DNA of 64,000 nucleotides from Lachnoclostridium sp. An181 (GTDB lineage: Bacteria > Bacillota > Clostridia > Lachnospirales > Lachnospiraceae). Positions 7,585 to 15,664 of this stretch are shown here, in pieces. The stretch spans positions 1 to 64,000 of the forward strand of contig NZ_NFKJ01000003.1 in NCBI RefSeq assembly GCF_002160325.1, in the 5' to 3' direction. Position 1 is the first letter of the stretch. The number at the start of each line of letters is the position of its first letter. The notes below the pieces were generated by a model, which was not told the origin of the DNA, searched no databases, and worked only from the letters and a program-made list of their open reading frames with translations. A program made the position numbers and the translations under genes.

Positions 7585-8595
7585 TTAGAACTTACCTTCT
7601 TTAGCAGCCTCTTCAATAGCAACTGCAACAGCAACTGTCATACCAACCATCGGGTTGTTTCCAGCGCCGATAAGACCCATCATCTCTACGTGTGCAGGTA
7701 CAGAAGAAGAACCAGCAAACTGAGCGTCAGAATGCATACGTCCCAATGTATCTGTCATACCGTAGGAAGCTGGACCTGCTGCCATGTTGTCCGGGTGAAG
7801 TGTACGTCCTGTACCACCGCCGGATGCAACGGAGAAGTATTTCTTTCCTGCTTCAATACATTCTTTTTTGTATGTTCCTGCAACCGGATGCTGGAAACGT
7901 GTCGGGTTTGTAGAGTTACCTGTGATGGATACGTCTACTCCCTCTTTCCACATGATCGCAACACCTTCGCGAACATCGTTTGCTCCGTAGCAGTTTACTT
8001 TAGAGCGAAGTCCGTCAGAGTAAGCTGTTCTGGAAACTTCTTTGAGTTCTCCTGTGTAGTAGTCATACTCTGTCTGAACATATGTAAAACCATTGATTCT
8101 GGAGATGATCTTTGCAGCGTCTTTTCCAAGACCGTTCAGGATAACACGCAGTGGTTTTTTACGTACTTTGTTTGCTTTCTCAGCAATTCCGATAGCACCT
8201 TCAGCTGCTGCGAAAGATTCGTGTCCTGCAAGGAATGCAAAACAGTCTGTGTCTTCTTCCAGAAGCATTTTTCCTAAGTTTCCATGTCCAAGACCAACTT
8301 TTCTCTGGTCAGCAACAGAGCCCGGGATACAGAAAGCCTGAAGGCCTTCACCGATTGCAGCTGCCGCATCTGCTGCTTTTGTACATCCTTTTTTGATCGC
8401 GATCGCAGCGCCTACGATGTATGCCCAGCAAGCATTTTCAAAACAGATTGGCTGGATTCCTTTTACCTGATTGTAAACGTCAAGGCCAGCATCTTTTGTG
8501 ATTTTTTCCGCTTCTTCAATAGATGCGATTCCATAGCTGTTTAATACGCTATTGATTTTATCAATTCTTCTTTCATATGATTCAAATAAAGCCAT
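7585..8595 (-). CDS. GGGtGRT family protein
   Basis: 336 residues carrying the family-naming motif GGGTGRT at 259-265. The family is conserved in anaerobic Firmicutes and is almost always encoded next to an Fe-S scaffold-like gene, as here (15 bp upstream). Biochemical function is not established. The sequence has no signal peptide or membrane segment, so it should be cytosolic; alanine/glycine-rich segments (about 60-80, 120-140) suggest a Rossmann-like or helical core. Cysteines at 51, 56, 71, 89, 118, 202 and 246 could include Fe-S or metal ligands, which is speculative. The start follows GGAGGAGG. It is probably co-translated with the scaffold gene and ends at a strong terminator. Confidence 0.85.
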   Translation of the reverse strand: MALFESYERRIDKINSVLNSYGIASIEEAEKITKDAGLDVYNQVKGIQPICFENACWAYIVGAAIAIKKGCTKAADAAAAIGEGLQAFCIPGSVADQRKVGLGHGNLGKMLLEEDTDCFAFLAGHESFAAAEGAIGIAEKANKVRKKPLRVILNGLGKDAAKIISRINGFTYVQTEYDYYTGELKEVSRTAYSDGLRSKVNCYGANDVREGVAIMWKEGVDVSITGNSTNPTRFQHPVAGTYKKECIEAGKKYFSVASGGGTGRTLHPDNMAAGPASYGMTDTLGRMHSDAQFAGSSSVPAHVEMMGLIGAGNNPMVGMTVAVAVAIEEAAKEGKF

Positions 8596-8610
8596 TGTAA
8601 CGTCCTCCTC

Positions 8611-9303
8611 CTATTCTTGTCTTGGGTCGATGATTTTTACTGCGTCAGCGACGCGGCCGTACTGTCCTTTAGCTTTTTCCCAAGCATCGTTCGGTGTATC
8701 ACCTTTTTTGATGAAATCTGTGAATTTTCCAAGGCTTACGAACTGGTATCCGATGATCTCATTGTTCTCATCCAAAGCGATTCCTGTTACATAACCTTCT
8801 GCCATTTCAAGGTAACGAGGACCTTTTGCCAATGTTCCGTACATGGTACCAACCTGAGAACGAAGTCCTTTTCCTAAATCCTCAAGACCAGCTCCGATCG
8901 GAAGTCCATCCTCTGAGAATGCGCTCTGTGTTCTTCCGTATACAATCTGCAAGAACAATTCTCTCATAGCTGTATTGATCGCATCACAGACAAGGTCTGT
9001 GTTCAATGCTTCGAGAATTGTCTTTCCTGGCAGGATCTCAGATGCCATAGCAGCGGAGTGTGTCATACCTGAACATCCGATTGTCTCAACCAGTGCTTCC
9101 TGGATGATACCCTCTTTTACATTCAGTGTAAGTTTACACGTTCCCTGCTGAGGTGCACACCAGCCTACACCGTGAGTTAAGCCGGAGATATCCTTGATCT
9201 CTTTTGCCTGTACCCATTTTGCTTCTTCTGGGATTGGAGCTGGTCCATGGTTTGCACCCTGTGCAACCGGACACATCATTTGTACTTCGTGTGAATAAAT
9301 CAT
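8611..9303 (-). CDS. Iron-sulfur cluster assembly scaffold-like protein (NifU/IscU related, GGGtGRT partner)
   Basis: 230 residues. The middle resembles the IscU/NifU N fold: a strand with Cys49 and Cys56 (WCAPQQGTCKL) and the helix-capping segment IGCSGMTHSAAMASE (Cys77), equivalent to GCGxAIASAS of IscU. The third canonical IscU cysteine near LHC is not at its usual place (the segment reads QIVYGRTQS), though Cys11 and Cys106 are available. It therefore may be a divergent scaffold or a carrier dedicated to the GGGtGRT protein encoded just downstream. The start follows AAAGGAG. Assignment rests on family and gene pairing; actual cluster binding is inferred. Confidence 0.8.
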   Translation of the reverse strand: MIYSHEVQMMCPVAQGANHGPAPIPEEAKWVQAKEIKDISGLTHGVGWCAPQQGTCKLTLNVKEGIIQEALVETIGCSGMTHSAAMASEILPGKTILEALNTDLVCDAINTAMRELFLQIVYGRTQSAFSEDGLPIGAGLEDLGKGLRSQVGTMYGTLAKGPRYLEMAEGYVTGIALDENNEIIGYQFVSLGKFTDFIKKGDTPNDAWEKAKGQYGRVADAVKIIDPRQE

Positions 9304-9393
9304 GTTAAGACTCCTTTCAAATTATGAAATTTTCTCTTTTATAATGGTTGATAAAGTTTTAACACCCATATATAGCTATATTTTCTCACAAAC

Positions 9394-9410
9394 TGTGGGT
9401 TTCGTCCACA
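9394..9410. promoter_or_regulatory. Inverted repeat upstream of the GGGtGRT operon
   Basis: TGTGG (9394-9398) and CCACA (9406-9410) form an inverted repeat with a 7-nt spacer, about 90 bp upstream of the scaffold gene start. It could be an operator for the operon; no regulator is identified. Confidence 0.3.
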
Positions 9411-9503
9411 TATTTTTTCCTAATTTTTCGTTTTTGGCAACTTTATGTATGCCGGGAAAGTAAGCTCTTTCCCATTGTCACTATTGACGGTTTTTGTCTG
9501 TTT

Positions 9504-10280
9504 TTACAGCCATCCGTCTGCTCCGCCCTTGTATGGAGAATCATAATATCCACCGCCATCGCTGCCCCCAAAATCACCGCCGTCACGGAAAAATCTGTCA
9601 AAATTGTCATAATAGTCATCCAAATAGTTGCCCTCATCTTCATAATACTCCTGGTAAGGTGATAGCTCCTGCTCCATCTCATGGACAATCCGGTTCTGCT
9701 CCTCTATTGCATCCGACACAACAAACCCTGCATGGACAGCTCCCACAACCGCGATTACGCATGCCACCGCAACAGCAATTTTCTTTTCCGGATATTTCTT
9801 TTTTCCTTCCCTTTGCAGCAATTTTTCAATCTGAATATGCATCGGCGTGTATCGGATTCCATTCTCGATCATCTCCTCACCATCCAGAATAAATCCAAGA
9901 TGCATATATGCCTGCACTGCCCCTGGCGCCGCGTTCACAGTCAGGTACTGAATCTGCAGCTCCTTTATCTCCCCGGCTGCCTTTTTTAAAAGTTCTCCGG
10001 CAATTCCCTTCCTCTGGCAGTCCATTCTCACAAAAAGAAGGGTAATGTGTCCTTCTTTTGTCATCTGTAATACGCCGCGTATTCCATCTTCCTCAAAAGC
10101 AGCGTATGTCTTTCTACGCCCTGCCAAAAATCCACTGCGCTGGTTGTTGTATTCCAAAAAATCCAGAAAAGTTTTCTGCCCTTCAGCTGTATAGCTGTTT
10201 GCCACCTGCTCCATAAACACCTGGTAGCACAGGTTCATGGCATCCCACAATTCTCCCTCTTTTACCAAACGTACTTCCAT
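9504..10280 (-). CDS. GNAT acetyltransferase with C-terminal membrane anchor and Gly/Asp/Tyr-rich tail
   Basis: About 258 residues. The first 150 or so form a GNAT domain: LLFVRMDCQRKGIAGELL is the acetyl-CoA loop (the usual Q/RxxGxG/A form) and the later AYMHLGF matches the family's C-terminal motif. A Lys-rich linker is followed by one hydrophobic segment (KKIAVAVACVIAVVGAVHAG), a short charged stretch and a low-complexity tail of Asp, Gly and Tyr. The start chosen at 10280 has GGAAGTGGA upstream; an alternative in-frame start at 10310 overlaps pncC. Substrate unknown. The membrane-tethered layout is unusual for a GNAT. Confidence 0.7.
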   Translation of the reverse strand: MEVRLVKEGELWDAMNLCYQVFMEQVANSYTAEGQKTFLDFLEYNNQRSGFLAGRRKTYAAFEEDGIRGVLQMTKEGHITLLFVRMDCQRKGIAGELLKKAAGEIKELQIQYLTVNAAPGAVQAYMHLGFILDGEEMIENGIRYTPMHIQIEKLLQREGKKKYPEKKIAVAVACVIAVVGAVHAGFVVSDAIEEQNRIVHEMEQELSPYQEYYEDEGNYLDDYYDNFDRFFRDGGDFGGSDGGGYYDSPYKGGADGWL

Positions 10281-10297
10281 TTTTCCACTTCCTTCTA

Positions 10298-10774
10298 CTA
10301 CTTTATACATGATACCTGTTCAGCCAAAAGCAGCAATGCCTGTCTGACGGTTTCGTTTCGATTTTCTTCTCTTGTTCCATGCAGGCGCAGCTCTCTTACC
10401 GTGACCTTTCCAAAGAGACTGCATCCTATATATATGAGCCCTACCGGCTTTTCCTTTGTCCCTCCGTCAGGCCCTGCAATCCCGGTAGTAGATAAGGCTG
10501 CGTCCGCCTTGGCTGACCTGGCTGCCCCGGCTGCCATCTCTTCTGCTGTCTCCTTACTCACAGCGCCGTACTTTTGGAGTGTCTCATGAGATACTCCAAG
10601 CAGCTTTTCTTTTGCCTGGTTGGAATAGGTAATGTATCCTTCCTCATACACAGCTGATGCCCCCGGCACATTTAACATCGTTCCGGCCAAAAGTCCTCCG
10701 GTACATGATTCTGTCGTCGTGACTGTGATATGATGTTCCATCAATTTTTTCATAACCTGTTCTTCTAATCTCAT
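10298..10774 (-). CDS. pncC: Nicotinamide-nucleotide amidohydrolase PncC (CinA C-terminal domain)
   Basis: A 158-residue stand-alone CinA C-terminal domain that deamidates NMN to NaMN in pyridine-nucleotide salvage. The family motif TTTESCTGGLLAG (near residue 20) holds the active-site Ser/Thr region, followed by TYSNQAKEKLLGV and STTGIAGPDGG. The N-terminal MoCF-like CinA domain is absent, as in many single-domain PncC proteins. The ATG at 10774 is preferred over an adjacent in-frame GTG because GGAGG lies 7 nt upstream. It is followed after 17 bp by the GNAT gene. Confidence 0.88.
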   Translation of the reverse strand: MRLEEQVMKKLMEHHITVTTTESCTGGLLAGTMLNVPGASAVYEEGYITYSNQAKEKLLGVSHETLQKYGAVSKETAEEMAAGAARSAKADAALSTTGIAGPDGGTKEKPVGLIYIGCSLFGKVTVRELRLHGTREENRNETVRQALLLLAEQVSCIK

Positions 10775-10825
10775 CACTTTGCCTCCACTTCTGTCATTTC
10801 TTGTCCCATATCCTTATCATAACAC

Positions 10826-10871
10826 AAAAGACAGTACTTCCGCCTTCCATTTTTCGGAAATACTGTCTTTT
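10826..10871 (-). terminator. Rho-independent terminator after pgsA
   Basis: AAAAGACAGTACTTCCG (10826-10842) pairs with CGGAAATACTGTCTTTT (10855-10871) with one mismatch. It lies directly past the pgsA stop codon and probably ends the yicC-gmk-rpoZ-rimO-pgsA transcript. It also separates that operon from pncC. Confidence 0.75.
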
Positions 10872-10874
10872 TTC

Positions 10875-11417
10875 TTACATGCCGCCCTTTGTCAGGACCT
10901 GCACATTTTTTGCCACATAATCGATCAAAGATACGATTGTCAAAATCAATGCCGCCCAGATCAGCACTGTTTCAACAGTGTCGAAAACACCGCCCAGATC
11001 CATGATCAGGACAATGATCATCAGCATTTGAAATACGGTTTTAAATTTCCCCCAATAACTTGCAGCAATGACAATACCGCTGTCAGACGCCACAAGACGG
11101 AAACCGCTGATGATAAACTCTCTGCTTATGATGATGATGACGATCCACGCAGCAAGCTTTCCGCTTTCCACAAGACAGATCATCGCGGAGGAGACAAGAA
11201 GTTTGTCTGCTAACGGATCCATAAATTTTCCAAAATTGGTCACCAGATTGTATTTTCTTGCAATCTTTCCATCCAAAAGATCCGTAAAACTCGCGATACA
11301 AAAGAGCGCAAGGGCAATCCATTTACCGGCATCTCCCGCCACGTCCGTGAGCATAAAAAATACAAAAAACGGTATCATCAATACTCTTAACACTGTGAGT
11401 TTATTTGGTAAATTCAT
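10875..11417 (-). CDS. pgsA: CDP-diacylglycerol-glycerol-3-phosphate 3-phosphatidyltransferase
   Basis: 180-residue integral membrane enzyme making phosphatidylglycerol phosphate from CDP-diacylglycerol and glycerol-3-phosphate. The CDP-alcohol phosphotransferase signature D-G-x2-A-R-x8-G-x3-D-x3-D is intact (Asp49, Gly50, Ala53, Arg54, Gly63, Asp67, Asp71). Hydrophobic helices flank it (about 8-25, 32-48, 85-110, 120-150). The start overlaps the rimO stop by 4 bp (ATGA), so translation is coupled. The rimO-pgsA order is common in Firmicutes. Confidence 0.95.
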   Translation of the reverse strand: MNLPNKLTVLRVLMIPFFVFFMLTDVAGDAGKWIALALFCIASFTDLLDGKIARKYNLVTNFGKFMDPLADKLLVSSAMICLVESGKLAAWIVIIIISREFIISGFRLVASDSGIVIAASYWGKFKTVFQMLMIIVLIMDLGGVFDTVETVLIWAALILTIVSLIDYVAKNVQVLTKGGM

Positions 11418-12739
11418 GGTATCATCTCTCCTATCAAATCATATTCCAATGCCCCTGTCACCTTTACTTTGACAAAATCCCCGGACATCAGTTCTTCCTC
11501 TGTATTGATAAAAATGAGCCCGTCCACATTCGGTGCATCCTTGTACGTTCTGCCGACATAGGCGTTTTCATCCGCAACTTTTCCTTCCACCATGACCAGC
11601 ACTTCTCTTCCGATCATATCCTCAGCCATGTCAAATGCAATCTCCTGCTGCAGTTCCATAAGCTCTGCCTGTCTCTCTTCTTTGACCTCTCCCTCTATCT
11701 GGTCTTCCATCAAAGCTGCAGGGGTATCTTCTTCCTGGGAGTACGTAAACACGCCCAGTCTGTCAAACTCCATCTCATCCACAAACTGCATCAGTTCTTC
11801 GTGATCTTCCTGTGTCTCACCCGGAAATCCGGTGATGAGCGTAGTGCGAAGGGCAATATCCGGAATTTCTTTCTTAAGTTTCCCGATGATCTCCATCAGC
11901 TGTTCTTTCGATGTACGCCTTCCCATGCGTTTTAAAATCCGATTGCTTGCATGCTGGATCGGCAGATCCAGATAGTGGCAGATCTTCTTTTCTTCCTTCA
12001 TCACTTCGATAAGCTCATCCGTGATCTCCTCCGGATAGCAATAAAGAATCCGGATCCAGTAAATACCGCTGATCTTGCAAAGTTTTCGTAATAGCTTATG
12101 CAGTGATTTTTCTCCGTACAGATCTTTCCCGTACAACGTCGTCTCCTGCGCCACTAAGATAAGCTCTTTGACTCCCTGAGAGGCAAGATCTTCCGCCTCT
12201 TTGATGAGTCTTTCCATCGGAACGCTCCTAAAGTTTCCGCGGATCTTCGGAATAATGCAGTATGTGCAGTGTTTGTCGCATCCTTCGGCTATCTTTAAAT
12301 AAGCGTAATGCCCTCCGGTTGTGACAAGTCTTTTTCCTTCTATCAAAGGCAAGGCATCGATATCCTTTAAATGCATACCGTGTTTGCCCTCCAGCGCTTC
12401 CTCCACTGCCTCAATGATCTCGTCAAATGAGCTTGTCCCCAAAATGACATCCACTTCAGGAATCTCATCCAGAATTTCCTGCTGATATCTCTGCGCCAGA
12501 CATCCTGTCACCACAAGCGCTTTTAGAGATCCCGTCTTTTTGTACTCTGCCATCTCAAGGATGGTCTGTACACTCTCTTCCTTTGCGTCATGGATAAAAC
12601 AGCATGTATTGATAATGATGATGTCAGCCAAAGTTTCATCATCTGTCATATGATATCCTTTTGCCGCCAAAAGGCCCAGCATGGCCTCTGTATCCGCCAG
12701 ATTTTTATCGCACCCAAGCGAAACAAATAATATGTTCAT
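11414..12739 (-). CDS. rimO: Ribosomal protein S12 methylthiotransferase RimO
   Basis: 441 residues, the normal family length. It adds a methylthio group to a conserved Asp of S12 using two 4Fe-4S clusters and SAM. The N-terminal MTTase domain has Cys10, Cys46 and Cys80 (SLGC, NTCCF, TGCLAQ); the radical SAM triad is Cys154, Cys158 and Cys161 (CDKHCTYC). A C-terminal TRAM domain begins around 375. RimO rather than MiaB is supported by SLGCDKN, CTYCIIPKIRG, YCYPE and the adjacent pgsA. Confidence 0.95.
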   Translation of the reverse strand: MNILFVSLGCDKNLADTEAMLGLLAAKGYHMTDDETLADIIIINTCCFIHDAKEESVQTILEMAEYKKTGSLKALVVTGCLAQRYQQEILDEIPEVDVILGTSSFDEIIEAVEEALEGKHGMHLKDIDALPLIEGKRLVTTGGHYAYLKIAEGCDKHCTYCIIPKIRGNFRSVPMERLIKEAEDLASQGVKELILVAQETTLYGKDLYGEKSLHKLLRKLCKISGIYWIRILYCYPEEITDELIEVMKEEKKICHYLDLPIQHASNRILKRMGRRTSKEQLMEIIGKLKKEIPDIALRTTLITGFPGETQEDHEELMQFVDEMEFDRLGVFTYSQEEDTPAALMEDQIEGEVKEERQAELMELQQEIAFDMAEDMIGREVLVMVEGKVADENAYVGRTYKDAPNVDGLIFINTEEELMSGDFVKVKVTGALEYDLIGEMIP

Positions 12740-12762
12740 TCGTTTTCCCCTTATCAGTTTTT

Positions 12763-12795
12763 AAGGCAGATACCTTTTTGGCACCTGCCTTTTTC
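12763..12795. terminator. Hairpin between rpoZ and rimO
   Basis: AAGGCAG (12763-12769) pairs with CTGCCTT (12785-12791), with an extra GGT/GCC-type pairing inside. A U-run follows only on the plus strand, while the neighbouring genes are on the minus strand. It may be a partial attenuator or processing site inside the operon. Confidence 0.35.
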
Positions 12796-12801
12796 TTATC
12801 C

Positions 12802-13044
12802 TTACTGTTCAGAATCCTCTGCAACAATTTTAATCTTTCCTTTGTTGAGCTCTTCAATTGCAATGGATAGCGGTTTATCCTCCGACTTGTGCATCACCAA
12901 AGGCTCTGCACCGGCAATGATCTGTCTTGCTCTTTTTGCTGTTGCAAGAACGATGGAGTATCTGCTGTTGACAATTTTTGTAGCTCCCTCCTCAACGTCC
13001 TGGTTTACAACTTTCATCAAATCCGTATAAGATGGATGCAGCAT
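12802..13044 (-). CDS. rpoZ: DNA-directed RNA polymerase subunit omega
   Basis: 80 residues. The omega fold is recognised by SRYSIVLATAKRARQI, followed by KPLSIAIEELNKGKI. Omega helps assemble and stabilise RNA polymerase by binding beta-prime. It starts 2 bp after the gmk stop, the classic gmk-rpoZ arrangement of Firmicutes. Confidence 0.93.
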   Translation of the reverse strand: MLHPSYTDLMKVVNQDVEEGATKIVNSRYSIVLATAKRARQIIAGAEPLVMHKSEDKPLSIAIEELNKGKIKIVAEDSEQ

Positions 13045-13046
13045 GA

Positions 13047-13679
13047 TTATTCCCCTTTCCTGTTCTCTTTTAATTCTTTCCTTATTCTTTCAATAAACTG
13101 GGCATTGCGCGCTGTCCGGCTGTGCTCACTTTGAATGATACGGTGAACCTCTTCTGTGCACTCATCCAGCGTATCGTTCACAACCAGATAATCATACTCT
13201 TCGATTCCCTCCGCCTCTTCTGCGGCACGTCTCATCCTGGATTCCACAACCTCCAGTGTCTCTGTGCCTCTGCCGATCAACCTTTTCCTCAATGTCTCCA
13301 TATCCGGAGGCGTGATAAAAAGAAGGAGCGTCTGAGGAAATTTTTCCTTGACTTTGAGCGCACCCTGAATCTCAATCTCTAAAATTACGTCTTTTCCTTC
13401 CAAAAGTTTTTGCTCCACATACGCTTTTGGTGTGCCGTAATAATTATTTACGTATTCAGCATACTCTATCAGGCCATCTTGTGCAATCATTTTTTCAAAA
13501 TCTTCTCTTGTTTTGAAAAAATATTCTCTCCCGTCCATCTCTCCTTCCCGCGGCTGTCTTGTAGTCGCGGAAATGGACAGCGCATAATTGTCATGCTCTT
13601 CCAAGAGCTTTTTCATGATGGTACCTTTCCCGGATCCGGAAAATCCTGATACGACAATCAAAATACCTTTTCTATCCAT
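13047..13679 (-). CDS. gmk: Guanylate kinase
   Basis: 210 residues converting GMP to GDP with ATP. It has the P-loop GFSGSGKGT (about 12-20), the GMP-binding segment SATTRQPREGEMDGREY, and a lid region with RLIGRGTE. The ATG at 13679 is favoured over an in-frame GTG at 13688 because AAAGG lies 8 nt upstream. Between yicC and gmk many Firmicutes carry remA; it is missing here, with only a 53-bp gap. Confidence 0.95.
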   Translation of the reverse strand: MDRKGILIVVSGFSGSGKGTIMKKLLEEHDNYALSISATTRQPREGEMDGREYFFKTREDFEKMIAQDGLIEYAEYVNNYYGTPKAYVEQKLLEGKDVILEIEIQGALKVKEKFPQTLLLFITPPDMETLRKRLIGRGTETLEVVESRMRRAAEEAEGIEEYDYLVVNDTLDECTEEVHRIIQSEHSRTARNAQFIERIRKELKENRKGE

Positions 13680-13732
13680 TTTCTTCACCTTTCATAATGT
13701 CATATTTCAGTATCATACCATTAAATGAAAAA

Positions 13733-14611
13733 TTATTCAATATTTTGTATCTGCTCCCGCACTTTTTCTACTTCTGTCTTCAGCTCTATGGCAAGATTGG
13801 ATGTCTCCAGATCATTGGCTTTGGAGAGGATCGTATTTGCCTCCCGGTTCATCTCCTGAGCGATAAAATCCAATTTTCTTCCAATCCCTTCACTGGCCTC
13901 CAACGTTTCCTTCATATTCCTGATATGGCTTTTCAGGCGGACTGTCTCCTCATCTGTGCAGATCTTGTCTGCAAAAAGAACAACTTCCTGCGCGATCCGG
14001 TTCTCATCGATCTGTGTATCATCCAAAAGCTCTTTGACTTTTGCCTCTATCTTTTCCCTGTACTCTGCAACGATCTTTGGAGAGCGTTCTTCCACCTTCT
14101 CCACATATGTTTCCATATTGTCCAGCTTTTCGATCAAATCTTTTTTCAGATGGATTCCCTCCGCAGCTCTCGTCTCCACAAGCTGCTCAAACGCTCCTTC
14201 CAATGCCTGCTTTAAAATATTCCAGAGTTCTTCCTCGTCCGCTGTCTGCTCCTCCATAGTGATCACTTCCGGACATCTTGCCAAAGTAGACACCTTTACA
14301 TCGTTCTCCAATCCAAAAGTTTCTCTCATCTTCTTATAATATTCCATGTACTCCCTTGCCAGCGTTTCATTGTATTTCAGCGCAACCTGGGTTTCCGTCA
14401 TATCCTCATACGTGATAAAAATATCTATCTTTCCTCTGGACGCGTACTGTTTTAAAAGGTTTCTTATGGAGGATTCGAAAAAATTCAGTTTCTTCGGCAT
14501 CCGGATATTTACATCCAGATATCTGTGGTTCACGCTTTTTAACTCCACTGTAATCTTCCGCTCTGCCTTGGAAATCTCAAATCTCCCAAAACCTGTCATA
14601 CTTTTTATCAT
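13733..14611 (-). CDS. yicC: YicC/YloC family endoribonuclease
   Basis: 292 residues with the family start MIKSMTGFGR and the C-terminal block KLDFIAQEMNREANTI..SKA (DUF1732), followed by ELKTEVEKVREQIQNIE. Characterised members are endoribonucleases; the in vivo targets in this group are unknown. The ATG at 14611 has GAGGT 7 nt upstream; the in-frame GTG at 14617 is less likely. First gene of the operon yicC-gmk-rpoZ-rimO-pgsA, behind a near-consensus promoter. Confidence 0.92.
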   Translation of the reverse strand: MIKSMTGFGRFEISKAERKITVELKSVNHRYLDVNIRMPKKLNFFESSIRNLLKQYASRGKIDIFITYEDMTETQVALKYNETLAREYMEYYKKMRETFGLENDVKVSTLARCPEVITMEEQTADEEELWNILKQALEGAFEQLVETRAAEGIHLKKDLIEKLDNMETYVEKVEERSPKIVAEYREKIEAKVKELLDDTQIDENRIAQEVVLFADKICTDEETVRLKSHIRNMKETLEASEGIGRKLDFIAQEMNREANTILSKANDLETSNLAIELKTEVEKVREQIQNIE

Positions 14612-14659
14612 CTGCACTACCTCATTTTCACTGTTTCCTGTGTTAAATCATTATTGTTT

Positions 14660-14688
14660 ATGATAATCTTTTTCTACTTTTATGTCAA
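14660..14688 (-). promoter_or_regulatory. SigA-type promoter of the yicC operon
   Basis: On the minus strand TTGACA (14683-14688), a 17-bp spacer and TATCAT (14660-14665). Start of transcription would be near 14653, about 42 nt before the yicC ATG. Confidence 0.75.
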
Positions 14689-14729
14689 CTGAAAGCTCCC
14701 CGCGAACAGACAGAATACGCTTACAGGAA

Positions 14730-15407
14730 CTATCTATCCGTCATTTCTGTAAATCTATGACTCTCTTCTATATAGGACATGATTTCATCGTCACTTAGAG
14801 TATTATCCAAAATAATAGAAATCCAATTTTTTTTATTCATATGGTATGCCTGATAGAACCCTTTTTGCTTTAAAAGTTTTTTTATTTTTTCTTCATTTAA
14901 TTTAACATTTATAATTTCTACTTCATAATCTCCTTGAGATATTTTGCCTATACTAATATTCATAATCAATGCATACCATTTTTCATTGCTAGTATTTCTA
15001 TATATACCGTATCCAGGGTATTTTTTCCATAAAAACTCTGGTTTATCATCATATTTTTGTATGATTAAATGAGATATTCTATTTGCCTGACCTGACAAAA
15101 AGTATTCTGTCGTAGTACAACTATTTTTTATATCCCATAAAATGTTTTCAAATTCTTCTCGAACTTTTGCAACAAATTCTCCCACCAAAGATTCAATACG
15201 AAAGTTTGTATATTCTTCATATAATGATAAATCTAATACTGTCCCAGCGATTCTTCCATCTTTGGTAACAATAATGTCAACTCTAAAATTATCATTCATA
15301 ATATTTTTTGAGTAAATATAATCACCATTTTCGTTTGAAAATCCATAAGACAATAATTTTTCAAAATCTATCTTACATCTTTTGAATACTTCTTTTTCAA
15401 TGCTCAT
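14730..15407 (-). CDS. MmcQ/YjbR family DNA-binding-fold protein
   Basis: 225 residues. An N-terminal extension of about 120 residues precedes the YjbR (CyaY-like fold) core, recognised by PEFLWKKYPGYGIYRN, KWYALIM and, at the end, AYHMNKKNWISIILD. Family function is uncertain; a double-wing DNA-binding fold has been proposed. Start at 15407 has GGGAG 10 nt upstream; an earlier in-frame ATG at 15437 lacks a site. The gene is much more AT-rich than its neighbours and stands alone between two operons, which suggests later acquisition. Confidence 0.8.
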   Translation of the reverse strand: MSIEKEVFKRCKIDFEKLLSYGFSNENGDYIYSKNIMNDNFRVDIIVTKDGRIAGTVLDLSLYEEYTNFRIESLVGEFVAKVREEFENILWDIKNSCTTTEYFLSGQANRISHLIIQKYDDKPEFLWKKYPGYGIYRNTSNEKWYALIMNISIGKISQGDYEVEIINVKLNEEKIKKLLKQKGFYQAYHMNKKNWISIILDNTLSDDEIMSYIEESHRFTEMTDR

Positions 15408-15575
15408 TTGTTTACACTCCCATAAATCTGTGATCAATCCTCTGGCTTTTATCTTTGATTATAGCACGGTAACGAATAGTCGTCATTTCATTCCTTGTTT
15501 TATTGTAAAAATACTTATGTGATAAATTTCCTGTTCAAATTCTTGCGATCACTGATAGATAGAATGTTAAGGCCA

Positions 15576-15584
15576 TGCTATAAT
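15576..15584 (+). promoter_or_regulatory. Extended -10 promoter upstream of rqcH
   Basis: TGCTATAAT (15576-15584) is an extended -10 element; no good -35 lies 17 bp upstream. It would give a leader of about 75 nt. Confidence 0.5.
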
Positions 15585-15664
15585 GAAAGATAAGAATTAA
15601 AATTAAGATTTTAAGATAACAATATAGCTACAAAACAAACGATGCACAGGAGGAACAAATCATC

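Noticed and set aside
7573-8277. 234-codon plus-strand ORF opposite the GGGtGRT gene
   Set aside because: Composition (Cys, Ser, Val rich) is what the mirrored codons give; no ribosome binding site.
9454-9473. GGGAAAG/CTTTCCC hairpin after the GNAT gene as a terminator
   Set aside because: The stem is only 7 bp and there is no U-run on the minus strand.
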